Shown: positions 43,316 through 52,152, counted from the first letter of the stretch. The stretch is DNA of 64,000 bases from Pseudonocardia phyllosphaerae (GCF_046546475.1 NZ_JBKGXS010000011.1:62001-126000), one strand, 5' to 3'. Numbers and translations: made by a program. Notes: generated from the sequence alone by a model not told the origin.

Positions 43316-43334
43316 CCCTACGATTGTCGACAAC
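43316..43334 (+). promoter_or_regulatory. promoter -10 and ATTGTCGACAAC operator of the aminotransferase gene
   Basis: TACGAT (43319-43324) overlaps ATTGTCGACAAC (43323-43334); TCGACAAC then repeats directly (43327-43342). The stretch CCCTACGATTGTC is identical to 39250-39262, the other island promoter. No -35 is recognised at the right distance. Confidence 0.65.
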
Positions 43335-43409
43335 TCGACAACCGTGGTTCCGGATGCAGGATCCGGAATCCGACGACCGCGCCCCGACACCTCCAGGAGC
43401 TGCGAACCC

Positions 43410-44666
43410 ATGGCACAGCTGTCCCCGCTGCTGAAGCAGGCCACCCCGGTCCAGGCCGCCCGCGGTGAGGGTGTGTACCTGTACGACACCGATGACCGCC
43501 GGTACCTCGACTTCACCGCAGGCATCGGCGTCACGTCCACCGGGCACTGCCATCCCACGGTGGTGCAGGCCGCGCAGGAGCAGGTCGGGACGCTGATCCA
43601 CGGTCAGTACACGACCGTCATGCACCAGCCGCTGCTGAAGCTGGCCGACCGGCTCGGTGAGGTCCTGCCCGAGGGCATCGACTCGGTGTTCTTCACCAAC
43701 TCCGGCTCCGAGGCCGTCGAGGCGTCGGTGCGGCTCGCTCGCCAGGCCACCGGCCGGTCCACGATCGTCGCGTTCGAGGGCGGCTTCCACGGCCGTACGT
43801 TCGGCGCCGCTGCGCTGACCACGTCCGGGGCGAAGATCCGCGCCGGGATCGGGCCGATGATGGGCGGCGTCGCGTTCTCGCCGTTCCCGTTCGCCTACCG
43901 CTACGGCTGGAGCGAGGAGGAGACCGTCGAGTTCGCGCTGCGCGAGCTGGACCGGGTGCTCGCCAGCTCCGCGCCGGCGTCGGACGTCGCCGCGTTCATC
44001 ATCGAGCCCGTGCTCGGCGAGGGCGGCTACGTCCCGACCCCCGCCGCGTTCCTGCGCGGCCTGCGCGAGCGCGCCGACAAGCACGGCATCCTGATCATCG
44101 CCGACGAGGTCCAGACCGGCTACGGGCGCACCGGCAGGTTCTGGGGCCACCAGCACGCCGAGGGCTTCACCCCGGACATCATCGTGACCGCCAAGGGCCT
44201 GGCGTCGGGCTTCCCGCTCTCGGCGATCGCCGCGCCGACCGCGCTGATGGAGAAGGCCTGGCCGGGCTCGCAGGGCGGCACCTACGGCGGCAACGCCGTC
44301 GCCTGCGCCGCGGCGCTGGCGACCCTCGACGTCGTCGAGCAGGAGGGCCTGGTCGAGAACGCCCGCGTGCAGGGCGAGCGGCTGCTCGCCGGCGTCCGGG
44401 AGTCCGCCGAGAACGTCCCGGCCATCGGCGACGTCCGCGGCCGCGGCCTCATGGTCGGCATCGAGTTCGTCGACGCCGACGGCCGCCCCGACGGCGCCAC
44501 CGCGGCCAAGGTGCACGCCGCCGCGGCCGCGCAGGGCCTGCTCCTGCTCACCTGCGGCGTCTTCGGCAACATCGTCCGGATGATCCCGCCGCTGGTCGTC
44601 ACCGCCGACCAGATCGACGAGGGCCTGGCACTCTGGACCAAGGCGCTCAACGACGCCCTGAGCTGA
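43410..44666 (+). CDS. class III (4-aminobutyrate-type) aminotransferase
   Basis: 418 residues. PLP-dependent class III: FTAGIGVTSTGHCHP near 35, FEGGFHGRTFGA near 130, IADEVQTGYGRTGRFW near 230 and the PLP Lys in VTAKGLASGFPLSA near 263. Substrates of this family are omega-amino acids such as GABA or ornithine. ATG 43410 follows CAGGAGCTG; the leader from the promoter is about 80 nt. By the shared operator it belongs to the island. Confidence 0.9.
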   Translation: MAQLSPLLKQATPVQAARGEGVYLYDTDDRRYLDFTAGIGVTSTGHCHPTVVQAAQEQVGTLIHGQYTTVMHQPLLKLADRLGEVLPEGIDSVFFTNSGSEAVEASVRLARQATGRSTIVAFEGGFHGRTFGAAALTTSGAKIRAGIGPMMGGVAFSPFPFAYRYGWSEEETVEFALRELDRVLASSAPASDVAAFIIEPVLGEGGYVPTPAAFLRGLRERADKHGILIIADEVQTGYGRTGRFWGHQHAEGFTPDIIVTAKGLASGFPLSAIAAPTALMEKAWPGSQGGTYGGNAVACAAALATLDVVEQEGLVENARVQGERLLAGVRESAENVPAIGDVRGRGLMVGIEFVDADGRPDGATAAKVHAAAAAQGLLLLTCGVFGNIVRMIPPLVVTADQIDEGLALWTKALNDALS

Positions 44667-44691
44667 CCGGACCCCCGGGGGACCGAGAAAG

Positions 44692-44733
44692 CACGAGGCC
44701 CCGCCCACCGGATCCGGTGGGCGGGGCCTCGTG
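44692..44733. terminator. perfect 21-bp palindromic hairpin between aminotransferase and mrp
   Basis: Positions 44692-44733 are a perfect palindrome around ATCCGGTG-CACCGGAT; the central 4 bases would form the loop. It lies between two convergent genes and can serve both. It also closes the island on the right. Confidence 0.85.
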
Positions 44734-44779
44734 TGTGTCGTCCGTGCGGGGTGCCGTACGGGGCGGGGTCCGCGGGACC

Positions 44780-45928
44780 TCAGCGCCCGGCGGGGGAGAT
44801 GTTCAGGCTCATCCCCGCCAGCCCGCGGGCCCGCACCGACAGCTTCTCCGCGATCGAGTCGAGCGCCTGCGCGGCCGGGGAGTCCGGCTGCCCCAGCACG
44901 ATCGGGTTCCCGGCGTCGCCGCCCTCGCGCAGCGCCGGCTCCAGCGGCACCTGGCCGAGCAGCGGTACGTGCGCGCCGAGCGAGCGGCTCAGCGACTCCG
45001 CGACGGTGCGTCCGCCGCCGGAGCCGAAGATCTCGGCGCGGGTGCCGTCGGGCATCTCCATCCAGGACATGTTCTCGACGACCCCGGCCAGCCGCTGGCG
45101 CGTCTGCAGCGAGATCGACCCGGCGCGCTCGGCGACCTCGGCCGCGGCCTGCTGCGGCGTGGTGACGACCAGCAGCTCCGCGTTCGGGATCAGCTGCGCG
45201 GTGGAGATCGCGACGTCACCGGTGCCCGGGGGCAGGTCCAGCAGCAGCACGTCGAGGTCGCCCCAGAACACGTCGGACAGGAACTGCTGCAGCGCACGGT
45301 GCAGCATCGGCCCGCGCCAGACGACCGGGGTGTTGCCGTCGGTGAACATGCCGATCGAGATGACCTTCACGCCGTGCGCCTGCGGCGGCATGATCATCTC
45401 TTCGACCTTGGTGGGCCGGTCGCTCGCGCCGAGCATCCGCGGCACCGAGTGGCCGTAGATGTCGGCGTCGACCACGCCCACCTTCAGCCCGCGCCGGGCG
45501 AGTGCCGCGGCCAGGTTCACCGTGACCGAGGACTTGCCGACGCCGCCCTTGCCGGACGCGACGCAGTACACGCGGGTCAGCGAGCCCGGCTGCGCGAACG
45601 GGATCACCGGCTCCTCGGAGTCGCCGCGCAGCGACTTGCGCAGCTCGGTGCGCTGCTCGTCGCTCATGACGTCGAGCTCGACCTCGACCCGCTCGACGCC
45701 GGGGACCTGCGACACCGCGTCGGTCACGCGCGAGGTGATGGTCTCGCGCATCGGGCAGCCGGCCACGGTCAGGTACACGCCGACCTCGGCGAGCCCGTCG
45801 GCGGAGACGGCGACGCTCTTGACCATCCCCAGCTCGGTGATGGGCTTGTGGATCTCGGGGTCCTCGACCTTGCCGAGCGCGGCCCGGACCGCATCCTCGA
45901 CGGTGCTGGTGCTGCCGGTGACGGACAT
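44780..45928 (-). CDS. mrp: Mrp/ApbC-type Fe-S carrier ATPase
   Basis: 382 residues. N-terminal MIP18/DUF59 domain (about 8-90) with CPMRETI near 58-64, then a P-loop ATPase domain with SGKGGVGKSS at 125-134 and DLPPGTGD near 225. It carries Fe-S clusters to apoproteins. The CxxC pair present in the C-terminal half of E. coli and archaeal homologues (between VENMS and FGSGGG) is not present; other actinobacterial proteins share this. ATG 45928 follows GAGAGG. Position matches Rv1229c. Confidence 0.93.
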   Translation of the reverse strand: MSVTGSTSTVEDAVRAALGKVEDPEIHKPITELGMVKSVAVSADGLAEVGVYLTVAGCPMRETITSRVTDAVSQVPGVERVEVELDVMSDEQRTELRKSLRGDSEEPVIPFAQPGSLTRVYCVASGKGGVGKSSVTVNLAAALARRGLKVGVVDADIYGHSVPRMLGASDRPTKVEEMIMPPQAHGVKVISIGMFTDGNTPVVWRGPMLHRALQQFLSDVFWGDLDVLLLDLPPGTGDVAISTAQLIPNAELLVVTTPQQAAAEVAERAGSISLQTRQRLAGVVENMSWMEMPDGTRAEIFGSGGGRTVAESLSRSLGAHVPLLGQVPLEPALREGGDAGNPIVLGQPDSPAAQALDSIAEKLSVRARGLAGMSLNISPAGR

Positions 45929-46067
45929 GGCGTGGAACGACCTCTCTCCCATTCGAGACCTCTCCATGCTACGTGCCGTCGCCGAGTGCGCCCCCGCGCC
46001 GCCGCCTCCGGTGACCGGCCGCACCGTCGTCACGGCCGGTCGCGTTCCGTGCGCAACCGGTGTCTCC

Positions 46068-46073
46068 TAGGAT
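46068..46073 (+). promoter_or_regulatory. -10 element of the MarR gene, leaderless
   Basis: TAGGAT ends 7 nt before GTG 46081; no ribosome binding site. Confidence 0.55.
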
Positions 46074-46080
46074 CACTCCG

Positions 46081-46563
46081 GTGGACGACATCGCCGCCCC
46101 TGCAGCCCCGACCGGGTCCGGGCGTCGCCGAGCCGTCCCGACGCCGGCCGAGCTGGCGTCCTGGCGCAGCTTCCTGCGGGCGCACTCGGGCATCACCAAG
46201 GCGCTCGAGGTGGAGCTGGAGGTCGAGCAGCGCCTGTCCCTGGCCGCCTACGACGTGCTGGTCCAGCTCTCCGAGGCGCCCGGGCACCGGCTGCGGATGA
46301 CCGAGCTGGCCGACGCCGTGCTGCTGTCCCGCTCCGGGGTCACCCGCCTGGTCGACCGGCTCGAGCGCGCCGCCCTGGTCACCCGCTCCAAGGTCGCCGA
46401 CGACGGCCGCGGCGTCAGCGCCGAGCTCACCGTCGCCGGGTACGAGCGGCTGCGGGTCGCCGCCGTCACCCACATGCGTGGCATCCGGGAGCACTTCGCG
46501 GACCGGCTCGACGACGCCGATCTCACCGCCCTGGAGCGGATCAGCCGGAAGCTGGTCCCTTGA
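46081..46563 (+). CDS. MarR-family regulator
   Basis: 160 residues. Helix-turn-helix with LADAVLLSRSGVTRLVDRLERAALV near 75-100 and the wing RSKVADDGRGVSAELTVAG. Single regulator of unknown targets; the divergent mrp gene is one candidate. Its end overlaps the end of the DUF1003 gene by 23 bp (convergent). Confidence 0.85.
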   Translation: MDDIAAPAAPTGSGRRRAVPTPAELASWRSFLRAHSGITKALEVELEVEQRLSLAAYDVLVQLSEAPGHRLRMTELADAVLLSRSGVTRLVDRLERAALVTRSKVADDGRGVSAELTVAGYERLRVAAVTHMRGIREHFADRLDDADLTALERISRKLVP

Positions 46564-47140
46564 CCCCGCGCTTGCGCGCCTTCTTCCCGTCCTTGCGGCC
46601 GTCGGTCGCGGGCTCGGACAGCTCCGTCCCCTCGGTCCCCGGTTCGCCGGTCGAGCGGGAGACGGCCCGCGCAACGGCGTCGTCGAGCCGCTCGCCGAGC
46701 CGGTCCAGCTCGCCGCGCAGGTAGTCCCGCGACGCCGTCTCCCCGACGGCCAGGCGCAGCGCGGCCAGCTCCCGGGCCAGGAACTCGGTGTCGGCCTTGG
46801 TCCGTTCCGCGCGGCGCCGGTCCTCCTCCAGCGCGATCCGGTCGCGGTCGTCCTGCCGGTTCTGGGCGAGCAGGATCAGTGGTGCGGCGTAGGCGGCCTG
46901 GGTGGAGAACGCCAGGTTGAGCAGGATGAACGGGTACGGGTCCCACTGCAGCTGCCAGGAGAGCAGGTTCAGCGCGATCCACACCGTGACGATCACGGTC
47001 TGGATCGCGAGGAACCGCCCGGTCCCGAGGAAGCGCGCGATCCGCTCGGAGATACGGGCGAAGCCGTCGGGATCGACCTCGAACCGTCGGCGGGCGACGC
47101 GCGGCTGGTCCAGCCGGCGTCCGTAGTGCGGCTCAGGCAC
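46541..47140 (-). CDS. DUF1003 membrane protein
   Basis: 199 residues. Two membrane segments near 45-65 and 80-100 flank the conserved PYPFILLNLAFSTQAAYAAPLILLAQNRQ motif of DUF1003; the C-terminal 40 residues are basic and low complexity. The GTG start at 47140 overlaps the stop of the upstream MgtE-N gene by 8 bp. Matches Rv1231c position. Function unknown. Confidence 0.85.
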   Translation of the reverse strand: MPEPHYGRRLDQPRVARRRFEVDPDGFARISERIARFLGTGRFLAIQTVIVTVWIALNLLSWQLQWDPYPFILLNLAFSTQAAYAAPLILLAQNRQDDRDRIALEEDRRRAERTKADTEFLARELAALRLAVGETASRDYLRGELDRLGERLDDAVARAVSRSTGEPGTEGTELSEPATDGRKDGKKARKRGVKGPASG

Positions 47141-48428
47141 CGGAGACCCCCTCCGCGTCGAGAACATCCGGGTCGACCTGGTGGGCCCGCACGGTCGCCG
47201 AGTCCCGGTCCCGCCAGCCCGACGGCAGCAGATGATCCAGCACGTCGTCGACGGTGACCGCGCCCAGCAGGTGCTCCTCCGGGTCGACGACCGGGCCCGC
47301 GACCAGGTTGTAGGTGGCGAAGTAGCGGGTCACCTCGCCGAGGCCCGCGTCCGGGCCCAGCTGCGCCAGCTCGGTGTCGACCATGCCTGCGACCAGCTCG
47401 AACGGCGCCGCACGCAGCAGCTGCTGGGCGTGCACGCAGCCCAGGTAGCGCCCGGTCGGCGTCGCCGTCGGGGGCCGGACGACGAACACCATGCTCGCCA
47501 GCGCCGCCGGCACCTCGGGGTTGCGGACCCGGGCGAGGGCCTCGGCGACGGTCGCGTCCGGGCCCAGCGTGATCGGCTCCGGGGTCATCAGGCCGCCCGC
47601 GGTGTCCCACTCGTAGCGCAGCAGCCGGCGGACCGGTTCGGACTCGCCGGGCTCCATGAGCTCCAGCAACCGGCCGGCCTCGTCGTCGGACAGCTCGCCG
47701 AGCAGGTCGGCGGCGTCGTCGGGGGACATGGCCTCCAGGACGTCGGCGGCGCGGTCCTCGTCGAGGTAGGCCAGCAGCTCGCGCTGGTCGGCCTCGGACA
47801 GCTCCTCGAACACGTCGGCGAGGCGCTCGTCGTCGAGGGCGTCGACGACCTGGCGCTGGCGCTCCTCGGGCAGCTTGGACAGCGCGGCGGCGACGTCGGC
47901 CGGGCGCATCGCGTCGAACACCGCGAGCAGCCGGTCCGCGCCGCGGGCGGCGGCGACGTCGAGCCCGGAGACGGACTCCCAGCTGTACACCTCGACCCGG
48001 GCGCGACGGGCCAGCCGGGTGCGCCGGTGCCGGACGGCGACCTTCGTGATCGCCCAGTCGCGGGTGCGGGTCGGCTCGATCGCGGCGTCGACGACGGTGC
48101 CCGTGGCGTCGGACTCCCGCACGGTGACCGGGGAGTCGAGCAGCTCGCCGAGCACCAGGGTCTCGTTGGGCCGCTGGTCGAACGCGCGCAGGTTGACCGA
48201 CCCGGTGGCCAGGGTCGCCGCGGTCGGCGCGACGTCGGCGACCCGCAGCATCGGCACGAAGATCCGCCGCCGCGACGACAGGTCCACCACCAGCCCCAGC
48301 ACCCGGGGCGGGGAGCTGTCGACGCGCAACGTGACGACGACGTCGCGCACCTTCCCGATCCGCTCGCCGTCCGGGCCGAAGACGGCCAGGCCGGCCATGC
48401 GCGCGACGAACACCCGTGCCGAGGCCAT
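47133..48428 (-). CDS. MgtE N-domain, CBS and PRC-barrel protein (Rv1232c-like)
   Basis: 431 residues without membrane helices. PRC-barrel-like segment at about 15-60 and another at about 85-140, an MgtE intracellular N-domain (about 160-270, MRPADVAAALSKLPEE and YLDEDRAADVLEAM) and a CBS pair (about 280-400, GGLMTPEPITLG). The Mg2+ transport domain of MgtE is absent, so it may sense Mg2+ or nucleotide and regulate a partner; corA is nearby. ATG 48428 is 7 nt after TAGGCT. Confidence 0.85.
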   Translation of the reverse strand: MASARVFVARMAGLAVFGPDGERIGKVRDVVVTLRVDSSPPRVLGLVVDLSSRRRIFVPMLRVADVAPTAATLATGSVNLRAFDQRPNETLVLGELLDSPVTVRESDATGTVVDAAIEPTRTRDWAITKVAVRHRRTRLARRARVEVYSWESVSGLDVAAARGADRLLAVFDAMRPADVAAALSKLPEERQRQVVDALDDERLADVFEELSEADQRELLAYLDEDRAADVLEAMSPDDAADLLGELSDDEAGRLLELMEPGESEPVRRLLRYEWDTAGGLMTPEPITLGPDATVAEALARVRNPEVPAALASMVFVVRPPTATPTGRYLGCVHAQQLLRAAPFELVAGMVDTELAQLGPDAGLGEVTRYFATYNLVAGPVVDPEEHLLGAVTVDDVLDHLLPSGWRDRDSATVRAHQVDPDVLDAEGVSGA

Positions 48429-48435
48429 GGTCACG

Positions 48436-48441
48436 AGCCTA
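48436..48441 (-). promoter_or_regulatory. -10 element of the MgtE-N gene, leaderless
   Basis: Minus-strand TAGGCT ends 7 nt before ATG 48428; a GTG at 48434 is too close to it, supporting the ATG. Confidence 0.5.
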
Positions 48442-48472
48442 GATGTGCCGGGGGCGCGAGGAGGTGAGAGGA

Positions 48473-48484
48473 GGTGAGCAGAGG
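48473..48484 (+). repeat. degenerate GGTGAGCAGAGC copy
   Basis: GGTGAGCAGAGG, one mismatch, in the 85-bp divergent gap between the MgtE-N and PhzF genes. Confidence 0.6.
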
Positions 48485-48499
48485 GTTATCGGATGCGCC

Positions 48500-48505
48500 T
48501 AGGCT
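48500..48505 (+). promoter_or_regulatory. -10 element of the PhzF gene, possibly leaderless
   Basis: TAGGCT ends 8 nt before GTG 48514; supports the shorter start over ATG 48493. Confidence 0.4.
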
Positions 48506-48513
48506 CGCCGGAC

Positions 48514-49458
48514 GTGAGCGACACCCCGCCCGACGAGCCCACGTCCCCGCGCCCGACGTCCCCGCGCCCTGCGTCCCCGAGCCCAGGGGTCCTGCGGTAC
48601 GACGTGGTCGACGTCTTCACCGACCGGCCCTACGCGGGCAACCCGCTCGCCGTCGTGCGCGGCGCGGAGTCGCTGTCCACGGCCCGGATGCAGGCGATCG
48701 CCCGCGAGTTCAACCTGTCGGAGACCGCGTTCCCGCTGGACCCGACCGGCGACGCCGACTACCGCGTCCGGATCTTCACCCCGGGTGCGGAGCTGCCGTT
48801 CGCCGGGCACCCCAGCGTCGGGACGGCGTGGGTGCTGGCCCGCGACGGCGCCATCGGGCCGGGCGACCGGGTCCAGGAGTGCGGCGCCGGGCTGCTCCCG
48901 ATCGAGGTCGACGGCACCGGCGCCCGGATCGAGGGCGGCGTCCCGCACCTGGGCGGCGACCTCGACGCCGGTGCGCTGGCCGCCGCGGCCGGGCTCGACC
49001 CCGACGACGTCGACGGCGCCGCCGCCCCCGGCATCGCCGGCGCCGGCGTGGACTACGCGATCCTGCTGGTGCAGCCCGGTGCGGTGGCCCGCGCCGCCGC
49101 GCACCCGGCCGCGCTCGCCACGGCCACCGGCGGCTGCACCGGCCTGTTGGTCGCCGCGGTCGACGCCACCGCCGAGCGGGTGCACGCGCGGATGTTCGGC
49201 AACGGCATCGGCGTCGACGAGGACCCGGCGACCGGCTCCGCCGCCGTCGCGCTCGGGGTGTTCCTGGCCGACCGCGGCCTGGTCTCCGACGACGGCGAGC
49301 ACCACTTCGTCGTCAGCCAGGGCGCGGAGATCGGCCGCCCCTCGACGCTGTACGCGGGCGTGCGGACCGAGGACGGGCGCGTCACCGGGACCTGGGTCGG
49401 CGGCTCGGTCGTGGCCGTGGCCAGCGGTTCCCTGACCCCACCTCCCGAACAGGGCTAA
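48514..49458 (+). CDS. PhzF-family isomerase
   Basis: 314 residues. Diaminopimelate-epimerase-like fold. Early DVVDVFTDRPYAGNPLAVV, active-site NLSETAFPL (catalytic Glu) near 68-77, ELPFAGHPSVGTAWVL near 93-108, and a late EDPATGSAAVALG. Outside phenazine clusters the substrate of PhzF proteins is usually unknown. Start GTG 48514 at its -10; the first 20 residues are Pro/Ser rich. Confidence 0.87.
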   Translation: MSDTPPDEPTSPRPTSPRPASPSPGVLRYDVVDVFTDRPYAGNPLAVVRGAESLSTARMQAIAREFNLSETAFPLDPTGDADYRVRIFTPGAELPFAGHPSVGTAWVLARDGAIGPGDRVQECGAGLLPIEVDGTGARIEGGVPHLGGDLDAGALAAAAGLDPDDVDGAAAPGIAGAGVDYAILLVQPGAVARAAAHPAALATATGGCTGLLVAAVDATAERVHARMFGNGIGVDEDPATGSAAVALGVFLADRGLVSDDGEHHFVVSQGAEIGRPSTLYAGVRTEDGRVTGTWVGGSVVAVASGSLTPPPEQG

Positions 49459-49611
49459 CTCGCAAGTAACCGGGTCTGACCTCCTGCGGGTGAGAAACCA
49501 ATCACCTGGGCAGGGCGCGTCGCGCGCGGTCGTGCCAGAGTCACGGATCACGCGATGCCCGTGCCGTCGGTGGCGGCGCGGGCGAGGACGAACTCGACGA
49601 GGAGCCCGCCT

Positions 49612-50586
49612 GTGAGCACCACCCCCGGATCCCGTGTGCAGCGCGCCCGCCGGTCCTGCCTGGCCGTACCCGGTTCGAGCCAGAAGTTCATCGACAAGGC
49701 GCGCACGCTGAACTCCGACCAGGTCTTCCTGGACCTCGAGGACGCCTGCGCCCCGCTGGCCAAGCCGGGGGCGCGCACGACGATCGTCGAGGCGCTCAAC
49801 GAGGGCGGCTGGGGCGAGAAGGCCCGCGTCGTGCGGGTCAACGACTGGACGACCGAGTGGACCTACCGCGACGTCATCGAGGTCGTCGAGGGTGCGGGCG
49901 CGAACCTCGACGCGATCATGCTGCCGAAGGTGCAGACGCCGCAGCAGGTCGTGGCGCTGGACCTGCTGGTGACCCAGATCGAGAAGGCCAACGGCCTCGA
50001 GGTCGGGAAGATCGGCATCGAGGCGCAGATCGAGAACGCGCTGGGCCTGACCCACGTCAACGAGATCGCGACCGCGTCGCCGCGGATCGAGACGATCATC
50101 TTCGGCCCGGCCGACTTCATGGCGTCGATCAACATGAAGTCGCTGGTCGTGGGCGAGCAGCCGACCGGCTACGACGTCGGCGACGCCTACCACTACATCC
50201 TCATGTCGATCCTGATGGCGGCCCGCGCGCACGACCTGCAGGCCATCGACGGCCCGTTCCTGCAGATCAAGGACGTCGACGGCTTCAGCCGAATCGCCGG
50301 CCGCGCCGCCGCGCTGGGCTTCGACGGCAAGTGGGTGCTGCACCCGGGCCAGATCGACGCCGCCAACGAGACGTTCTCCCCGTCGCAGGAGGACTACGAC
50401 CACGCCGAGAACATCCTCGACGCCTACGAGTGGTTCACCTCCGAGGCCGGCGGCAAGAAGGGCGCCGCGATGCTCGGCGACGAGATGATCGACGAGGCCA
50501 GCCGCAAGATGGCCCTGGTCATCTCCGGCAAGGGCCGCGCGGCGGGCATGTCGCGCAACGACAAGTGGACCCCGCCGGAGGCGTGA
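49612..50586 (+). CDS. CitE-like CoA-ester lyase (HpcH/HpaI family)
   Basis: 324 residues. TIM-barrel lyase that splits a malyl-, citramalyl- or HMG-type CoA ester: RSCLAVPGSSQKFIDKA (early), DQVFLDLEDACAPLAK with metal-binding Glu/Asp, MLPKVQTPQQV, IEAQIENALGL and FGPADFMA. The length suits the L-malyl-CoA/beta-methylmalyl-CoA lyase type. GTG 49612 follows GAGGAG at 7 nt. Acyl-CoA dehydrogenase follows 64 bp later; a MaoC hydratase is 3.4 kb away. Confidence 0.87.
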   Translation: MSTTPGSRVQRARRSCLAVPGSSQKFIDKARTLNSDQVFLDLEDACAPLAKPGARTTIVEALNEGGWGEKARVVRVNDWTTEWTYRDVIEVVEGAGANLDAIMLPKVQTPQQVVALDLLVTQIEKANGLEVGKIGIEAQIENALGLTHVNEIATASPRIETIIFGPADFMASINMKSLVVGEQPTGYDVGDAYHYILMSILMAARAHDLQAIDGPFLQIKDVDGFSRIAGRAAALGFDGKWVLHPGQIDAANETFSPSQEDYDHAENILDAYEWFTSEAGGKKGAAMLGDEMIDEASRKMALVISGKGRAAGMSRNDKWTPPEA

Positions 50587-50650
50587 GCCGCCGCGGTGCC
50601 CCGGCACCGCCGACCCCGTACTGACCAGAGACGCTCAGGAGGAACCACAG

Positions 50651-51847
50651 ATGGCGCGGCTCGCCCGTACCACCGGACTGACCGAGATCCAGGAGGAGAT
50701 CCTCTCCACGGTCCGCCAGTTCGTGGACAAGGAGATCATTCCGCACGCCACGACGCTGGAGCACGAGGACGCGTACCCGCAGGACATCGTCGACGGGATG
50801 AAGGAGATGGGGCTGTTCGGCCTCATGATCCCGGAGGAGTACGGCGGTCTGGGCGAGTCGCTGCTGACCTACGCGCTGGTCGTCGAGGAGATCGCGCGGG
50901 GCTGGATGAGCGTCTCCGGCGTGATCAACACGCACTTCATCGTCGCGTACATGCTGCGCCAGCACGGCACCCCGGCGCAGAAGGACCACTACCTGCCGAA
51001 GATGGCCACGGGCGAGACCCGCGGATCGTTCTCGATGTCCGAGCCCGACCTCGGCTCCGACGTCGCCGCGATCAAGACGAAGGCCGTCGAGACCGGCGAC
51101 GACGAGTACACGATCGACGGCTCGAAGATGTGGCTGACCAACGGCGGCACCTCGAACCTGACCGCGGTGCTGGTCAAGACCGACGAGGGTGCGGAGAAGC
51201 CGTACCAGAACCTCACCACGTTCCTGGTCGACAAGCCCGCCGGCTACGGCGAGGTCGCACCCGGGCTCATCGTTCCCGGCAAGATCGACAAGATGGGCTA
51301 CAAGGGGGTCGACACCACCGAGCTCGTCTTCAAGGACTACCGGATCTCCGGTGACCAGATCCTCGGCGGCGAGCGGGGCAAGGGCTTCGCGCACATGATG
51401 GACGGCGTCGAGGTCGGCCGGGTCAACGTCGCGGCCCGCGCCTGCGGCATCGCGATCCGCGCCTTCGAGCTCGGTATCGAGTACGCCCAGCAGCGCTCCA
51501 CCTTCGGCAAGCCGATCGCGCAGCACCAGGCGATCAGCTTCAAGCTCGCCGAGATGGCGACCAAGGTCGAGGCCGCGCACCTGATGATGGTCAACGCCGC
51601 CCGCCTGAAGGACCGCGGCGAGCGCAACGACGTCGAGGCCGGCATGGCCAAGATGATCGCCTCGGAGTACTGCAAGGAGGTCACCGAGGACGCGTTCCGC
51701 ATCCACGGCGGCTACGGCTACTCCAAGGAGTACGAGATCGAGCGGCTCATGCGCGAGGCGCCGTTCCTGCTGATCGGCGAGGGCACCTCGGAGATCCAGA
51801 AGACGATCATCTCGCGGGGGCTGCTGAAGGACTACAAGCTGCGCTAG
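50651..51847 (+). CDS. acyl-CoA dehydrogenase
   Basis: 398 residues. N-terminal helical domain, middle beta domain with FSMSEPDLGSDVAAIKT (flavin/substrate site) near 125-142 and KMWLTNG, and a C-terminal domain with QRSTFGKPIAQHQ and the IGEGTSEIQ ending. FAD-dependent oxidation of an acyl-CoA to the enoyl-CoA. ATG 50651 follows GGAGGAACC at 6 nt. Likely co-transcribed with the CitE-like gene, pointing to a short branched- or dicarboxyl-CoA degradation route. Confidence 0.93.
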   Translation: MARLARTTGLTEIQEEILSTVRQFVDKEIIPHATTLEHEDAYPQDIVDGMKEMGLFGLMIPEEYGGLGESLLTYALVVEEIARGWMSVSGVINTHFIVAYMLRQHGTPAQKDHYLPKMATGETRGSFSMSEPDLGSDVAAIKTKAVETGDDEYTIDGSKMWLTNGGTSNLTAVLVKTDEGAEKPYQNLTTFLVDKPAGYGEVAPGLIVPGKIDKMGYKGVDTTELVFKDYRISGDQILGGERGKGFAHMMDGVEVGRVNVAARACGIAIRAFELGIEYAQQRSTFGKPIAQHQAISFKLAEMATKVEAAHLMMVNAARLKDRGERNDVEAGMAKMIASEYCKEVTEDAFRIHGGYGYSKEYEIERLMREAPFLLIGEGTSEIQKTIISRGLLKDYKLR

Positions 51848-51858
51848 CAGCGCCCTTT

Positions 51859-51969
51859 GCTCTGCTCACCCACACGATCGGCGGAACGTGCCGGCGCGCT
51901 TTGCTCTGCTCACGCACTCGTTCGGCGGCAGGTGAGCAGAGCAGACGGGTGGGTGAGCAGAGCAAAGCG
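51859..51969. repeat. four GGTGAGCAGAGC copies after the acyl-CoA dehydrogenase gene
   Basis: Cores 51859-51870 (minus), 51903-51914 (minus, one mismatch), 51931-51942 (plus) and 51952-51963 (plus). Arms 51897-51913 and 51953-51969 are perfect over 17 bp. They take up the first half of the 305-bp gap 51848-52152; the second half shows no gene and no clear promoter. Confidence 0.9.
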
Positions 51970-52152
51970 TGCTCACCCGCCCGCCGGTGCGGCCGTGCTC
52001 GCCCGGCCGTGGTGTGGCGGCCCTCGCTACGCTCGGCGGGCACTCGCGGAACCCGTCGTTCGTTGCAACGGTGGGCGAACCGGGCGATCCCGGTCGCCGC
52101 GAGCAGTGGCACCCCCGCCCGCCGGCGGGGTCGTAGGCGAGGAGAGAGCACG

